This document shows positions 1-6,190 of a stretch of 6,191 nucleotides of DNA, piece after piece (position 1 is the first letter of the stretch; every line of letters begins with the position of its first letter). The position numbers and the translations under genes were made by a program. The stretch is from an uncultured Lachnospiraceae bacterium (GTDB lineage: Bacteria > Bacillota > Clostridia > Lachnospirales > Lachnospiraceae): assembly GCA_958405355.1 (NCBI GenBank), contig CATYEA010000117.1, forward strand, positions 1 to 6,191. Reading direction: 5' to 3'. The notes beneath the pieces are model-generated. The model saw only the letters and a program-made list of their open reading frames with translations. It had not been told where the DNA came from and did not search any database.

Positions 1-294
1 TAATTTTCCGACCCCCGACGGTTCTATCAAAATACGATCCGGATGATAAGTATCTACGACCTCATGAAGAGATTTTCCAAAATCACCAACCAGTGAACAA
101 CAGATACATCCGGAATTCATCTCTGTAATCTCAACTCCGGCATCTTTTAAAAATCCGCCGTCAATGCCGATCTCTCCAAATTCATTTTCAATAAGAACTA
201 CTTTTTCATCCTGAAAAGCTTCCGATAAAAGCTTTTTGATCAATGTGGTTTTTCCAGCACCTAAAAATCCAGAAATAATATCAATCTTAGTCAC
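1..294 (-). CDS. CobW/COG0523 family P-loop GTPase (G3E family), N-terminal part only
   Basis: This is the first 98 codons of a gene that runs off the low-coordinate edge; family members are usually about 300-400 residues. The translation begins MTKIDIISGFLGAGKTT. It shows a Walker A motif (residues 9-17, GFLGAGKTT), the family's ENEFGEIGID segment (36-45), the metal-binding CxCC motif as CICC (63-66) and the G3/Walker B-type EPSG (91-94). In this family the CxCC cysteines bind metal and GTP hydrolysis drives metal transfer, so a cytosolic metallochaperone or metal-insertion role is likely. The metal and client cannot be read from this fragment. Start choice: the GTG at 292-294 has GGAAAGG (306-312) 11 bases upstream. 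An in-frame GTG at 301-303 is only 2 bases from that site and is less likely. A promoter, palindrome and hairpin lie just upstream. The family assignment is strong; subfamily is not determinable. Confidence 0.93.
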   Translation of the reverse strand, partial: MTKIDIISGFLGAGKTTLIKKLLSEAFQDEKVVLIENEFGEIGIDGGFLKDAGVEITEMNSGCICCSLVGDFGKSLHEVVDTYHPDRILIEPSGVGKL

Positions 295-331
295 TATAGT
301 CACTACCTTTCCAGTTTTAAAAACACCTTGT

Positions 332-361
332 AAAAAAATTCCGTCCACAAACGACGGAATT
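332..361 (-). terminator. Intrinsic terminator hairpin between the Bro-N gene and the CobW-like gene
   Basis: Perfect 9-bp inverted repeat AATTCCGTC (337-345) / GACGGAATT (353-361) around a 7-base loop. On the minus strand it is followed by seven T (332-338), which is the classic Rho-independent layout in that direction. It lies 35 bases after the Bro-N stop and is the obvious terminator for that gene. It also lies downstream of the predicted promoter for the CobW-like gene, so the same hairpin could end or attenuate that leader transcript. Confidence 0.8.
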
Positions 362-371
362 ACCATTTCTT

Positions 372-400
372 AGTGTACCACACCAAATTTGGTTTATCAA
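372..400 (-). promoter_or_regulatory. Predicted sigma-A promoter for the CobW-like GTPase
   Basis: On the minus strand there is a -35 box TTGATA (395-400), a 17-base spacer and a -10 box TACACT (372-377). The -10 is preceded by TGG, an extended -10 signature. The -35 overlaps the TGA stop of the Bro-N gene (397-399). Transcription would start near 365, giving a leader of about 70 bases that carries the 332-361 hairpin. The -10 matches consensus at only 4 of 6 positions, so this is a prediction. Confidence 0.5.
382..393. promoter_or_regulatory. Perfect palindrome ACCAAATTTGGT, candidate operator
   Basis: A 12-base perfect dyad lies entirely within the spacer between the predicted -35 and -10 boxes of the CobW-like gene. 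A dyad in that position is where a dimeric repressor would block RNA polymerase. The regulator is unknown, and it does not resemble the Bacillus Zur box as I know it. Confidence 0.35.
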
Positions 401-1287
401 GGGTTAGTTTTTTTATCCTTCAAAAGAGCCACATCCTCGACAACATCTGCAATCAATTGCTTAAAATGCACCGCATTTTGAGACGTAACAACAGGTTTCC
501 CTGTATCTGCCTCAATGGCTTTTCGCGTTTGCCCAGCTATATTTCCTCCACGTCTGGCAACTTCCTGATTTTCGACAAACCCCTTTGGCTTATGTTCCTT
601 CGAAATTTCTGTTGTTGTAGCCTCAGCCAGCATATTAAGTACTAATTCCAATGTGCTCATATTATCCCTAAGGTTTTCTTTTTTTAGTCCTTTTAATTTT
701 TTATACTGCTTTGTTGACATTCCTGACCATGCACGAGTAATCTCATCAGTAAGAATTGCATATTCCAATCCCTTATGTACACCTCTGTCCTGCCATTCAT
801 CTGTCAATTCTTTTCGCACTTGAATTGCCTGAAGTCTTTGATTAATCCATTCCCGTGTATACCCTTTTTTCAAATAAGTATCAAGCGCGCGTTCAATCGT
901 CTGTTCTGGGTCAATAGTTTCTTCTATACGATCATATCCCACTTTTGCAAGCCACATCTTAAATGGCTCTGCCTTAGGAGAAGGAATAGACTGAATAATT
1001 CTTAAAAGCTGCTCCGTATCGGCAACATCTGTAAAACGTTTTTTCCCATCTGCAGCCGTCATTTTCAACCGGTTACAATTTGTAACCGATTCATTTCCTT
1101 CATCTTTGAGACGTTTTTTTAGAACTTTCCAATAATTTCTGGCAGTTTGATAATCTGATTGTTCAGTAAGTACTCCGACGACATCTATAATAGAAAAATA
1201 CCATTCTTGCTTTTCATCATCCCAGGCCGTACGTATTTTTTTGTCTTCGAATAATTGAATTGAATTACTGTCAATGATTTCATCCAC
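397..1287 (-). CDS. Bro-N domain protein (phage antirepressor-like), 296 aa
   Basis: The N-terminal part (about residues 10-125) has the Bro-N pattern: KKIRTAWDDEKQEWYFSIID, then a DYQTARNYWKVLKKRL helix, then KRFTDVADTEQLLRIIQSIP and PFKMWLAKVGYDRIEE. Bro-N domains occur in baculovirus BRO proteins and phage antirepressors and are thought to bind DNA. The C-terminal half (TREWINQRLQAIQVRKELTDEW at about 144-165; RRGGNIAGQTRKAIEADTGKPVVT at about 245-268) is a conserved extension also seen in stand-alone bacterial relatives, some annotated as DinD-like. Start choice: GTG at 1285-1287 is 8 bases from the GGAGG of a perfect AAGGAGGTG site. An ATG at 1354-1356 would extend the frame by 23 codons, but it sits inside the -35 box and would translate the ribosome binding site. 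The gene has its own promoter and terminator and no phage neighbours. Its non-coding surroundings look more AT-rich than the operon upstream. The precise role is unknown: DNA-binding regulator, prophage remnant or damage-response protein. Confidence 0.88.
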   Translation of the reverse strand: MDEIIDSNSIQLFEDKKIRTAWDDEKQEWYFSIIDVVGVLTEQSDYQTARNYWKVLKKRLKDEGNESVTNCNRLKMTAADGKKRFTDVADTEQLLRIIQSIPSPKAEPFKMWLAKVGYDRIEETIDPEQTIERALDTYLKKGYTREWINQRLQAIQVRKELTDEWQDRGVHKGLEYAILTDEITRAWSGMSTKQYKKLKGLKKENLRDNMSTLELVLNMLAEATTTEISKEHKPKGFVENQEVARRGGNIAGQTRKAIEADTGKPVVTSQNAVHFKQLIADVVEDVALLKDKKTNP

Positions 1288-1293
1288 AACGCA

Positions 1294-1302
1294 CACCTCC
1301 TT
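1294..1302 (-). promoter_or_regulatory. Ribosome binding site that fixes the Bro-N gene start
   Basis: AAGGAGGTG on the minus strand is an essentially full anti-Shine-Dalgarno match. It is followed by TGCGTT and then the GTG start. It rules out the longer upstream ATG frame, whose translation would pass through this site. Confidence 0.88.
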
Positions 1303-1327
1303 AAAAAATTTAATCGCCTTTAGAAAT

Positions 1328-1356
1328 ATTATATTGAATAAAAATTTGAATATCAA
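1328..1356 (-). promoter_or_regulatory. Strong sigma-A promoter of the Bro-N gene
   Basis: On the minus strand there is a -35 TTGATA (1351-1356, 5 of 6 consensus), exactly 17 bases of AT-rich spacer, and a perfect -10 TATAAT (1328-1333). The predicted start point is near 1321, giving a leader of roughly 34 bases containing the ribosome binding site. This is the best promoter in the window and indicates that the Bro-N gene is transcribed independently of the upstream operon. Confidence 0.82.
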
Positions 1357-1401
1357 GGGGTTTCAGGTGTAAGGGATCCCCTACTAAAAGACAACCAAAT
1401 G

Positions 1402-1411
1402 GTTCCGGAAC
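1402..1411. promoter_or_regulatory. Palindrome GTTCCGGAAC upstream of the Bro-N promoter
   Basis: A perfect 10-base dyad lies about 45 bases upstream of the Bro-N -35 box, in an otherwise AT-rich intergenic stretch. It could be a regulator site or chance. It is not a Gram-positive LexA box, which has GAAC and GTTC half-sites in the opposite order with a 4-base gap. Confidence 0.25.
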
Positions 1412-1443
1412 TAAAATTATGAGTTGTATTTTTATTATAATGC

Positions 1444-1484
1444 AAACAAGCCGGATGAATCAATAACAATCCCCCGACTTGTTT
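1444..1484 (-). terminator. Imperfect hairpin terminator at the end of the four-gene operon
   Basis: An 11-bp inverted repeat, AAACAAGCCGG (1444-1454) and CCGACTTGTTT (1474-1484), encloses a 19-base loop. In the minus-strand RNA the single non-complementary position becomes a U:G wobble. On the plus strand it is a C:A mismatch, so the fold favours minus-strand transcripts. It begins 10 bases after the aminopeptidase stop. The T-rich tail after the stem on the minus strand is short (TTT then GCATTATAAT), so termination may be partial. Confidence 0.55.
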
Positions 1485-1494
1485 TTACAATTTT

Positions 1495-2883
1495 TTAAAT
1501 CCAGTCTTTTGTTTTCAAGAAGGTTTCATAACATTTTTCAGCTTCATAAATATCGGCTTTACTTGTCACTTCCCACGGCGCATGCATACTGAGTACAGGA
1601 ACGCCGCAGTCGATAACATCCATATCATAAGCGGCCGGAATCCAGGCGATAGTGTTGCCGCCGCCAGCATCTACTTTTCCCATTTCAGACATCTGATATG
1701 TCACTTTGTTCTCATCCATAATCCTTCGGATACGGGCTACATATTCGGCCCCGGCATCGTTGGAACCGGATTTACCGCGGGCTCCTGTATATTTATTAAA
1801 TACGACACCATGTCCGAAATAAGCCGTATTATTTTTTTCAAATACGGAAGAATAGGCCGGATCATAGGCTGCGCTCACATCCGAAGATAGCATTTTGGAC
1901 CGGGCTAAGGTCCTGCGTAGAGTAATATCATTTAATTTGCCCATAGCCTGAAGAACTTCGGCGATGGTATTCTCGAAGAATCTGGAACCCATACTGGAAG
2001 CACCCACGCTGCCGATCTCTTCTTTATCCACGAAAATGGCAACACTTGTCCGCATTACTTCATCCACCGACAGCATAGCCATCAAAGATGTATAGGCACA
2101 TACCCGGTCATCCTGTCCATAACCCATGATCATACTCCGGTCCAGCCCGAAATCTCTGGACTTTCCGGCAGGCACAACTTCAATTTCACCGGAAATAAAA
2201 TCCTCTTCTTCAATGTCATATTTTTCTTTCAACAGTTTTAAAATATTTGCTTTGACTTTATCCTTTGTCTCTGAATCCTTTAATGGCTGGCTTCCTACCA
2301 AAATATCCAGATTTTCACCCTCGACAACGACAGCGCCTTTCTTTTCAAGCTGTTTGGCGGACAGATGAACAAGGAGATCTGTCACTCCGAATACCGGGTC
2401 CTTTTCATCTTCGCCGATATTAATCTCCACATGACTGCCGTCTTTTTTGACAATAGTACCATGGAGCGCCAGAGGCAAAGTCACCCACTGATATTTTTTA
2501 ATACCGCCGTAATAATGGGTATCCATGTAGGCCAGCTCCGTATCCTCGTAAAGCGGATTCTGTTTTAAGTCCAGACGCGGGGAATCAATATGAGCGCCGA
2601 GAATATTTAAACCTTCCTCCATTGGGAAAAGTCCGATATTAATAAACATAACGGCCTTCCCCTTTGTCTGGGCATAGACCTTGCTTCCATGTCTCAGAAT
2701 GTGTCCTCCGCGAATAACATCTTCCATAGACACATAACCACACTGTCTGGCCGTAGAAATCATCTGACGTACACATTCTCTTTCCGTCTTTCCATTATCC
2801 AGAAAAAATTTATATCCCTGGATCAAAGCATCCATCATTTCCAAATCTTCATCTGTATAAGTATTCCACGCATTTTCCTTCAT
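1495..2883 (-). CDS. M18 family zinc aminopeptidase, 462 aa
   Basis: Full-length member of the M18 metalloaminopeptidases (yeast Ape1, human DNPEP, bacterial relatives), cytosolic enzymes that remove N-terminal residues from peptides and usually assemble as dodecamers. The metal site is readable. H98 and D100 lie in GAHIDSPRLD. D258, the expected metal-bridging Asp, lies in GQDDRV. E288 (expected catalytic base) and E289 lie in DKEEIGS. D335 lies in SSDVSAAYDP, and H434 in SMHAPWE. All expected residues appear present, and the length fits the family. There is no signal peptide or membrane segment. The ATG start is preceded by GTAGGAGGAA, with GGAGG 9 bases away. The stop codon of the upstream ATPase gene lies inside that ribosome binding site, so the gene is probably the last of the operon and translationally coupled to the ATPase. 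Whether it works with the ATPase/VWA pair or is a general peptide-recycling enzyme is open. Confidence 0.94.
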   Translation of the reverse strand: MKENAWNTYTDEDLEMMDALIQGYKFFLDNGKTERECVRQMISTARQCGYVSMEDVIRGGHILRHGSKVYAQTKGKAVMFINIGLFPMEEGLNILGAHIDSPRLDLKQNPLYEDTELAYMDTHYYGGIKKYQWVTLPLALHGTIVKKDGSHVEINIGEDEKDPVFGVTDLLVHLSAKQLEKKGAVVVEGENLDILVGSQPLKDSETKDKVKANILKLLKEKYDIEEEDFISGEIEVVPAGKSRDFGLDRSMIMGYGQDDRVCAYTSLMAMLSVDEVMRTSVAIFVDKEEIGSVGASSMGSRFFENTIAEVLQAMGKLNDITLRRTLARSKMLSSDVSAAYDPAYSSVFEKNNTAYFGHGVVFNKYTGARGKSGSNDAGAEYVARIRRIMDENKVTYQMSEMGKVDAGGGNTIAWIPAAYDMDVIDCGVPVLSMHAPWEVTSKADIYEAEKCYETFLKTKDWI

Positions 2884-2896
2884 TCGTATATTCCTC

Positions 2897-4402
2897 CTAC
2901 TGACCTAAACCTAAAAAAGAAAGTTCTTTTTCGATTCCCTGAATATCTGCCATGATCGCACTCTGGCGTTCACCAAGCAACAATCCCTGATTGTATTGAT
3001 AATATTTCTCGCAACCGTTTTCGCCGATAAACCAGAGGGCATAATGACTGGAATTTAATTCAGTGATAAATACAACCATTTCCTGACTTTCTCCAAAAGC
3101 GCCTTCCACAAAAGTAAAGGAATTGTCAAAAGCTGCTTTACACTGTTCCAGCATGGACTGGCGTTCGCCAACCGCTTCATTAAATTTAATCTTAATGATA
3201 TCGAAATCTGCACCTTCACGGACGGCTTTGAGATAATCTTCCAAGGTGTTCATCAAACGCATAGAAATACGGACTTCCGATTTTTCCATCGTCTTTCCAT
3301 GCTCACTCTTCTCCCATTTATCCTTTTCCAGCCGTGAAGCTTCCAAAAGCCCTTCCATCAGATCCGGCTGGCCTTTGACAAATTTTAAAATAGCAAAAAG
3401 ACGCTCCACATAAACATCCCATTCATAGCAATCTTTAGCACCATCGCTCAAAGCACTGACAAGTAAGCCCAGAACACTCAATTTTTCATCAAATGGTGCG
3501 GAAGAAATCCGTTCCTCAGCTCCCGGATGAATTTTTCCATGTAAAATATCTTCCACATTATAGTCGGCCGCATACTTTTTATATAGATCCATATAAGCCG
3601 AAAATTCTTTTGCAATCCGTGGGTGCTGTAAATACTGTCCGATCACGCCTTCGGTCACAGGAATATCCAGTTTTTCATAGGCGCGAATCATCTGGGACAA
3701 GTCCTCCCAGCCACGGGCCGTCACGAAGCGTTTGCCCTCCACCGTGGTTTCAACCGTATAGAAGTTTTCTTTCTTTACATCCAGATAGGAAATAATACTT
3801 CCATGGACTCCGGCTTTATAAGCATATTCTTTCCATACCGGCAGATTCTCTGTCACATCAATCCGTTTCACACGGTCGAGGGTAACAATATCAAATTCCT
3901 TAACAGACTTATTGTATTCCGGCGGATTTCCTGCCGCTACGATGATCCAGCCATCCGGCACTTTATGATTGCCGAAAGTCTTTCCCTGTAAAAACTGGAG
4001 CATAGTCGGTGCCAGCGTCTCGGAAACACAGTTAATCTCATCGATAAATAAAATTCCCTCTTTTAAACCGGTCCGTTCCATCTGATCATAGACCGAGCCG
4101 ATAATCTCACTCATCGTATATTCGGTCACCGGATATTCCTTCCCTCCGAAATCTTTATGCTCTATAATCGGCAGACCAATGGCCGACTGGCGGGTGTGAT
4201 GGGTGATTGTATAAGCCACCAGGCCAATGCCGCATTCTCTGGCCACCTGCTCCATAATCGCTGTCTTTCCGATTCCCGGAGGTCCGATCAAAAGTACCGG
4301 ACGCTGATGGGTCGTTCCAATCATATAGTTGCCAAGCTCATCTTTCGCCGTGTAGGCTTTCACTGTATGAATAATTTCTTCTTTCGCTTCTTTAATATTC
4401 AT
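2897..4402 (-). CDS. MoxR-type AAA+ ATPase, 501 aa
   Basis: AAA+ ATPase of the MoxR/COG0714 group, enzymes that remodel or activate protein complexes, usually with a VWA-domain partner encoded next door. Numbered from the ATG at 4402: Walker A GPPGIGKT (40-47), Walker B ILFIDEIN (117-124, D121/E122), sensor 1 Asn in AAGNPPEYN (N159), candidate arginine finger in TLDRVKRIDV (R177 or R180), and candidate sensor 2 Arg in VTARGWEDLS (R230). The N-terminal two-thirds is the ATPase module. The last 150 or so residues are helical and charged, then end in a small aromatic-rich segment (SSHYALWFIGENGCEKYYQY) that I do not recognise. Start choice: an in-frame GTG at 4411 would overlap the upstream gene, but GGA directly abuts it. 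The ATG at 4402 has GGAG 8 bases upstream and follows the upstream TAG by one base, so I prefer it. No transmembrane segment is seen. The substrate is unknown. Confidence 0.9.
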   Translation of the reverse strand: MNIKEAKEEIIHTVKAYTAKDELGNYMIGTTHQRPVLLIGPPGIGKTAIMEQVARECGIGLVAYTITHHTRQSAIGLPIIEHKDFGGKEYPVTEYTMSEIIGSVYDQMERTGLKEGILFIDEINCVSETLAPTMLQFLQGKTFGNHKVPDGWIIVAAGNPPEYNKSVKEFDIVTLDRVKRIDVTENLPVWKEYAYKAGVHGSIISYLDVKKENFYTVETTVEGKRFVTARGWEDLSQMIRAYEKLDIPVTEGVIGQYLQHPRIAKEFSAYMDLYKKYAADYNVEDILHGKIHPGAEERISSAPFDEKLSVLGLLVSALSDGAKDCYEWDVYVERLFAILKFVKGQPDLMEGLLEASRLEKDKWEKSEHGKTMEKSEVRISMRLMNTLEDYLKAVREGADFDIIKIKFNEAVGERQSMLEQCKAAFDNSFTFVEGAFGESQEMVVFITELNSSHYALWFIGENGCEKYYQYNQGLLLGERQSAIMADIQGIEKELSFLGLGQ

Positions 4403-4403
4403 T

Positions 4404-5720
4404 CTACTCACTCCATGTTAATATATCATCGGGTTCAAGGATCACCTTCATCGCCCATGGCGGAACCTTGATATCCGTATAATCTTCTTTCACAAATATA
4501 AATGCCGTCTCAAATCCCGGTTTCTTTGCCGGAAACTCTCCATAACCATCGGTAAAATAAAGAACACCTTTCAGGTTCCGGAACTCGCCATCCTGCACGA
4601 GCTTTTCTACATAAGAAATGCCTGCCTTAAAATTCGTGCCTCCCCGGCCTCGTATGACAAGATGCTTCATACATTCTTTCAGTTCTTCTTCATTTTGAAT
4701 CTTCATATCCATCTGAACCTTGGCATCACATTGGATAATATGCAGATTCATATTCCTGAAAAAGCTGTCCATACTATGAAGAATATGAAAAGTTTCATGG
4801 AAAAACCGTTTCAGAATCTCATCTCCACAGGATTCGGATGTATCCACGATGATCGCCAGCTCCTGGATTTTTTCCGACTCCTTGTATTCTAACGACTCCA
4901 CCAGCGGCACATTGCCATAGGTATTCAGACCGTAGGTATAAAATATATAATCAAAGCTGTCCAAATCCAGCTTAATTTCCTCATTCAGCACCGTAAACTT
5001 TCTTAAAAATTTCCGGTAATCATAGGTTTCATGCAGGCTGATTTCCATTTGAAGAAGCAAATCTCCGGCTTTATCACCCATGCTCTTGGAAAAGGTCGAA
5101 AGATTCGTTTTCATTTTCTCACTGATATCTTTCCACTTGTTATCATTTTCCTGCTGTCTCTGCTTTCCCTCCGGCGTATCTTCCTGACCCTGCCAGAAAG
5201 AATGGTCATCCAATGTAAAAATCCTCTCTGCAGCCATCAACTCCCTTGGCGACAGAGGATGATTCATCATCCATCGGTAAATGGACTGGGCATTAAGAAC
5301 TTTCGTCTCCTGACCAATTCGGTAATACCAGGCTTCCCGTTCATCGCTGACAACCCGCTTTACACAGACAGCGTCAAATCTGTCCACCAGAGACTCCGCC
5401 GCAATATCGCAGGCCAGATTCCAGAGACGTTCATCCCGCTCCATCCTTCCCGTCATATGCCGGAAAATATTGTGCATGAGCATATGTACATAGACCCGGT
5501 TAATATCCTGGGGCCACTCTTTATAGGCCGAAGTCAGCCACGACGGATTAAATAGAATTTTAAAGCCATCCGTCCCAATCGTCTTTGTACTCAGATTCAA
5601 TTCATAGTCCAGCGCACTTAAGGCAATGTCAAAATAACGCATGGACATATAGATTTCATTCCGGGAAGCTGTTAAGATCTGCAGACCGACCCGGTTTATT
5701 CTCTCTCTTATCTCATTCAT
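4404..5720 (-). CDS. COG3864-like protein: metallopeptidase-like N-terminus plus VWA-like C-terminus, 438 aa
   Basis: The layout matches the DUF2201/COG3864 family: an N-terminal domain resembling a zinc peptidase (about residues 1-150), a charged linker (about 175-225), and a C-terminal VWA-like domain (about 285-438). The VWA metal-ion-dependent adhesion site is complete: DTSES (D293, S295, S297), T362 in RGRGGTNF and D391 in YFTDGYGE. In the N-terminal domain the helix that would carry HExxH reads H79-M-L-M-H83, followed by H88 and by LWNLACD (D104). The histidines are kept but the catalytic Glu position is Met, so peptidase activity is doubtful. VWA proteins of this sort pair with the MoxR ATPase encoded immediately downstream, with TAG and the next ATG separated by one base. 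The ATG start at 5720 has AGGA 9 bases upstream, overlapping the previous gene's stop. There is no signal peptide, so it is likely cytosolic. Family assignment is from pattern recognition and the cellular process is unknown. Confidence 0.85.
   Translation of the reverse strand: MNEIRERINRVGLQILTASRNEIYMSMRYFDIALSALDYELNLSTKTIGTDGFKILFNPSWLTSAYKEWPQDINRVYVHMLMHNIFRHMTGRMERDERLWNLACDIAAESLVDRFDAVCVKRVVSDEREAWYYRIGQETKVLNAQSIYRWMMNHPLSPRELMAAERIFTLDDHSFWQGQEDTPEGKQRQQENDNKWKDISEKMKTNLSTFSKSMGDKAGDLLLQMEISLHETYDYRKFLRKFTVLNEEIKLDLDSFDYIFYTYGLNTYGNVPLVESLEYKESEKIQELAIIVDTSESCGDEILKRFFHETFHILHSMDSFFRNMNLHIIQCDAKVQMDMKIQNEEELKECMKHLVIRGRGGTNFKAGISYVEKLVQDGEFRNLKGVLYFTDGYGEFPAKKPGFETAFIFVKEDYTDIKVPPWAMKVILEPDDILTWSE
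4411..4414 (-). promoter_or_regulatory. Ribosome binding site deciding the ATPase start
   Basis: GGAG on the minus strand lies within the last codons of the VWA gene, 8 bases from the ATG at 4400-4402. The alternative GTG at 4409-4411 would overlap this site. The arrangement implies translation of the ATPase by ribosomes finishing the VWA gene. Confidence 0.6.
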
Positions 5721-5731
5721 TTTAATTTATC

Positions 5732-6190
5732 CTATAAATCAAAGGTTTTCTTCATCGATGAATAGTGGGTATTTTTATACTGCATCAGCATGCTGACAAA
5801 CTCAGGTACCTGATTTTTTTGCCCATACTCGATTCCCGCATCAAGCATTTCCTTTGGCAGCGGCTCACCTTCCGTAAGCAAGTCAAATAAAGACCACCGC
5901 TTTGTCTCAACCAGATAATAAAGTACCTGGGCTCCCATGGATTTTAAATGCTCAATATAAAATCTGCGGGCCTGGGAAGCCAGCTCATAAGGGTAACTCA
6001 ACCGTTTTAACGCTAAATCCATAACCGTCTTTGGCTCATCCCGGTGGATCGTCAGCTCAAAAATCTCATCGTATTTCATATAATCAATTCCCGTACTGCT
6101 GATACAATTCCGGTAAAGGCTTCCTGAACCATAGGTCTTATGATTAAACTGCCGGGCTTCCTCATTGGCTGTCTCTTCATAAAAGAAATC
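5732..6190 (-). CDS. C-terminal part of an unidentified helical, possibly ankyrin-like protein (partial)
   Basis: The visible 152 residues run open from the window edge to the TAG at 5732-5734. An ATG at 6077-6079 would give a 115-aa protein. However, the frame stays open and protein-like above it (for example ARQFNHKTYGSGSLYRNC and ISSTGIDYMKYDEIFEL), so I read it as the tail of a longer gene. The sequence is soluble and mostly alpha-helical. The last segment (LPKEMLDAGIEYGQKNQVPEFVSMLMQYKN) has the helix-turn-helix rhythm often seen at the end of ankyrin-type repeat arrays in clostridial proteins, but I cannot name a family. No membrane segment or catalytic motif is seen. It sits 11 bases upstream of the VWA gene, whose ribosome binding site overlaps its stop, so it is the upstream member of the same operon. 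It may be a substrate adaptor for the ATPase/VWA pair, which is inference from position only. Confidence 0.7.
   Translation of the reverse strand, partial: DFFYEETANEEARQFNHKTYGSGSLYRNCISSTGIDYMKYDEIFELTIHRDEPKTVMDLALKRLSYPYELASQARRFYIEHLKSMGAQVLYYLVETKRWSLFDLLTEGEPLPKEMLDAGIEYGQKNQVPEFVSMLMQYKNTHYSSMKKTFDL

Noticed and set aside
1288..1356. Longer N-terminus for the Bro-N protein starting at the ATG at 1354-1356 (a hydrophobic MIFKFLFNIIFLKAIKFF stretch resembling a signal or anchor).
   Set aside because: The ATG is inside the -35 box, upstream of the predicted transcription start, and the extension translates the ribosome binding site. The hydrophobic look comes from the AT-rich promoter DNA.
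1356..1382. AGGGG/CCCCT inverted repeat with an inner GGGATCCC palindrome upstream of the Bro-N -35 box.
   Set aside because: Only a 5-bp stem with a 17-base loop and an 8-base palindrome, so I cannot separate it from chance.
1434..1463. A second minus-strand promoter (TTGATT, 18-base spacer, TATAAT) overlapping the operon terminator.
   Set aside because: The -35 is weak and the much better promoter at 1328-1356 already explains Bro-N expression. The TATAAT lies in a generally AT-rich tail of the terminator.
1288..1494. LexA/SOS box, CRISPR repeats, tRNA or insertion-sequence ends in the largest intergenic stretch.
   Set aside because: I saw no GAAC-N4-GTTC site, no spaced repeats, no tRNA-like fold and no terminal inverted repeats. 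The region is explained by the terminator, a dyad and the Bro-N promoter.
4403..4411. GTG start for the ATPase overlapping the VWA gene by 8 bases.
   Set aside because: GGA directly abuts that GTG, leaving no usable spacing, whereas the ATG at 4402 has GGAG 8 bases away. It cannot be fully excluded.
5031..5555. Plus-strand open frame of 174 codons.
   Set aside because: It lies wholly antisense to the VWA gene, has no ribosome binding site I can support, and its translation resembles no family. The same applies to the other plus-strand frames in the window.
5732..6079. A complete 115-aa gene starting at the ATG at 6077-6079.
   Set aside because: The frame stays open to the window edge with protein-like sequence, so this ATG is more likely an internal methionine of a longer protein.
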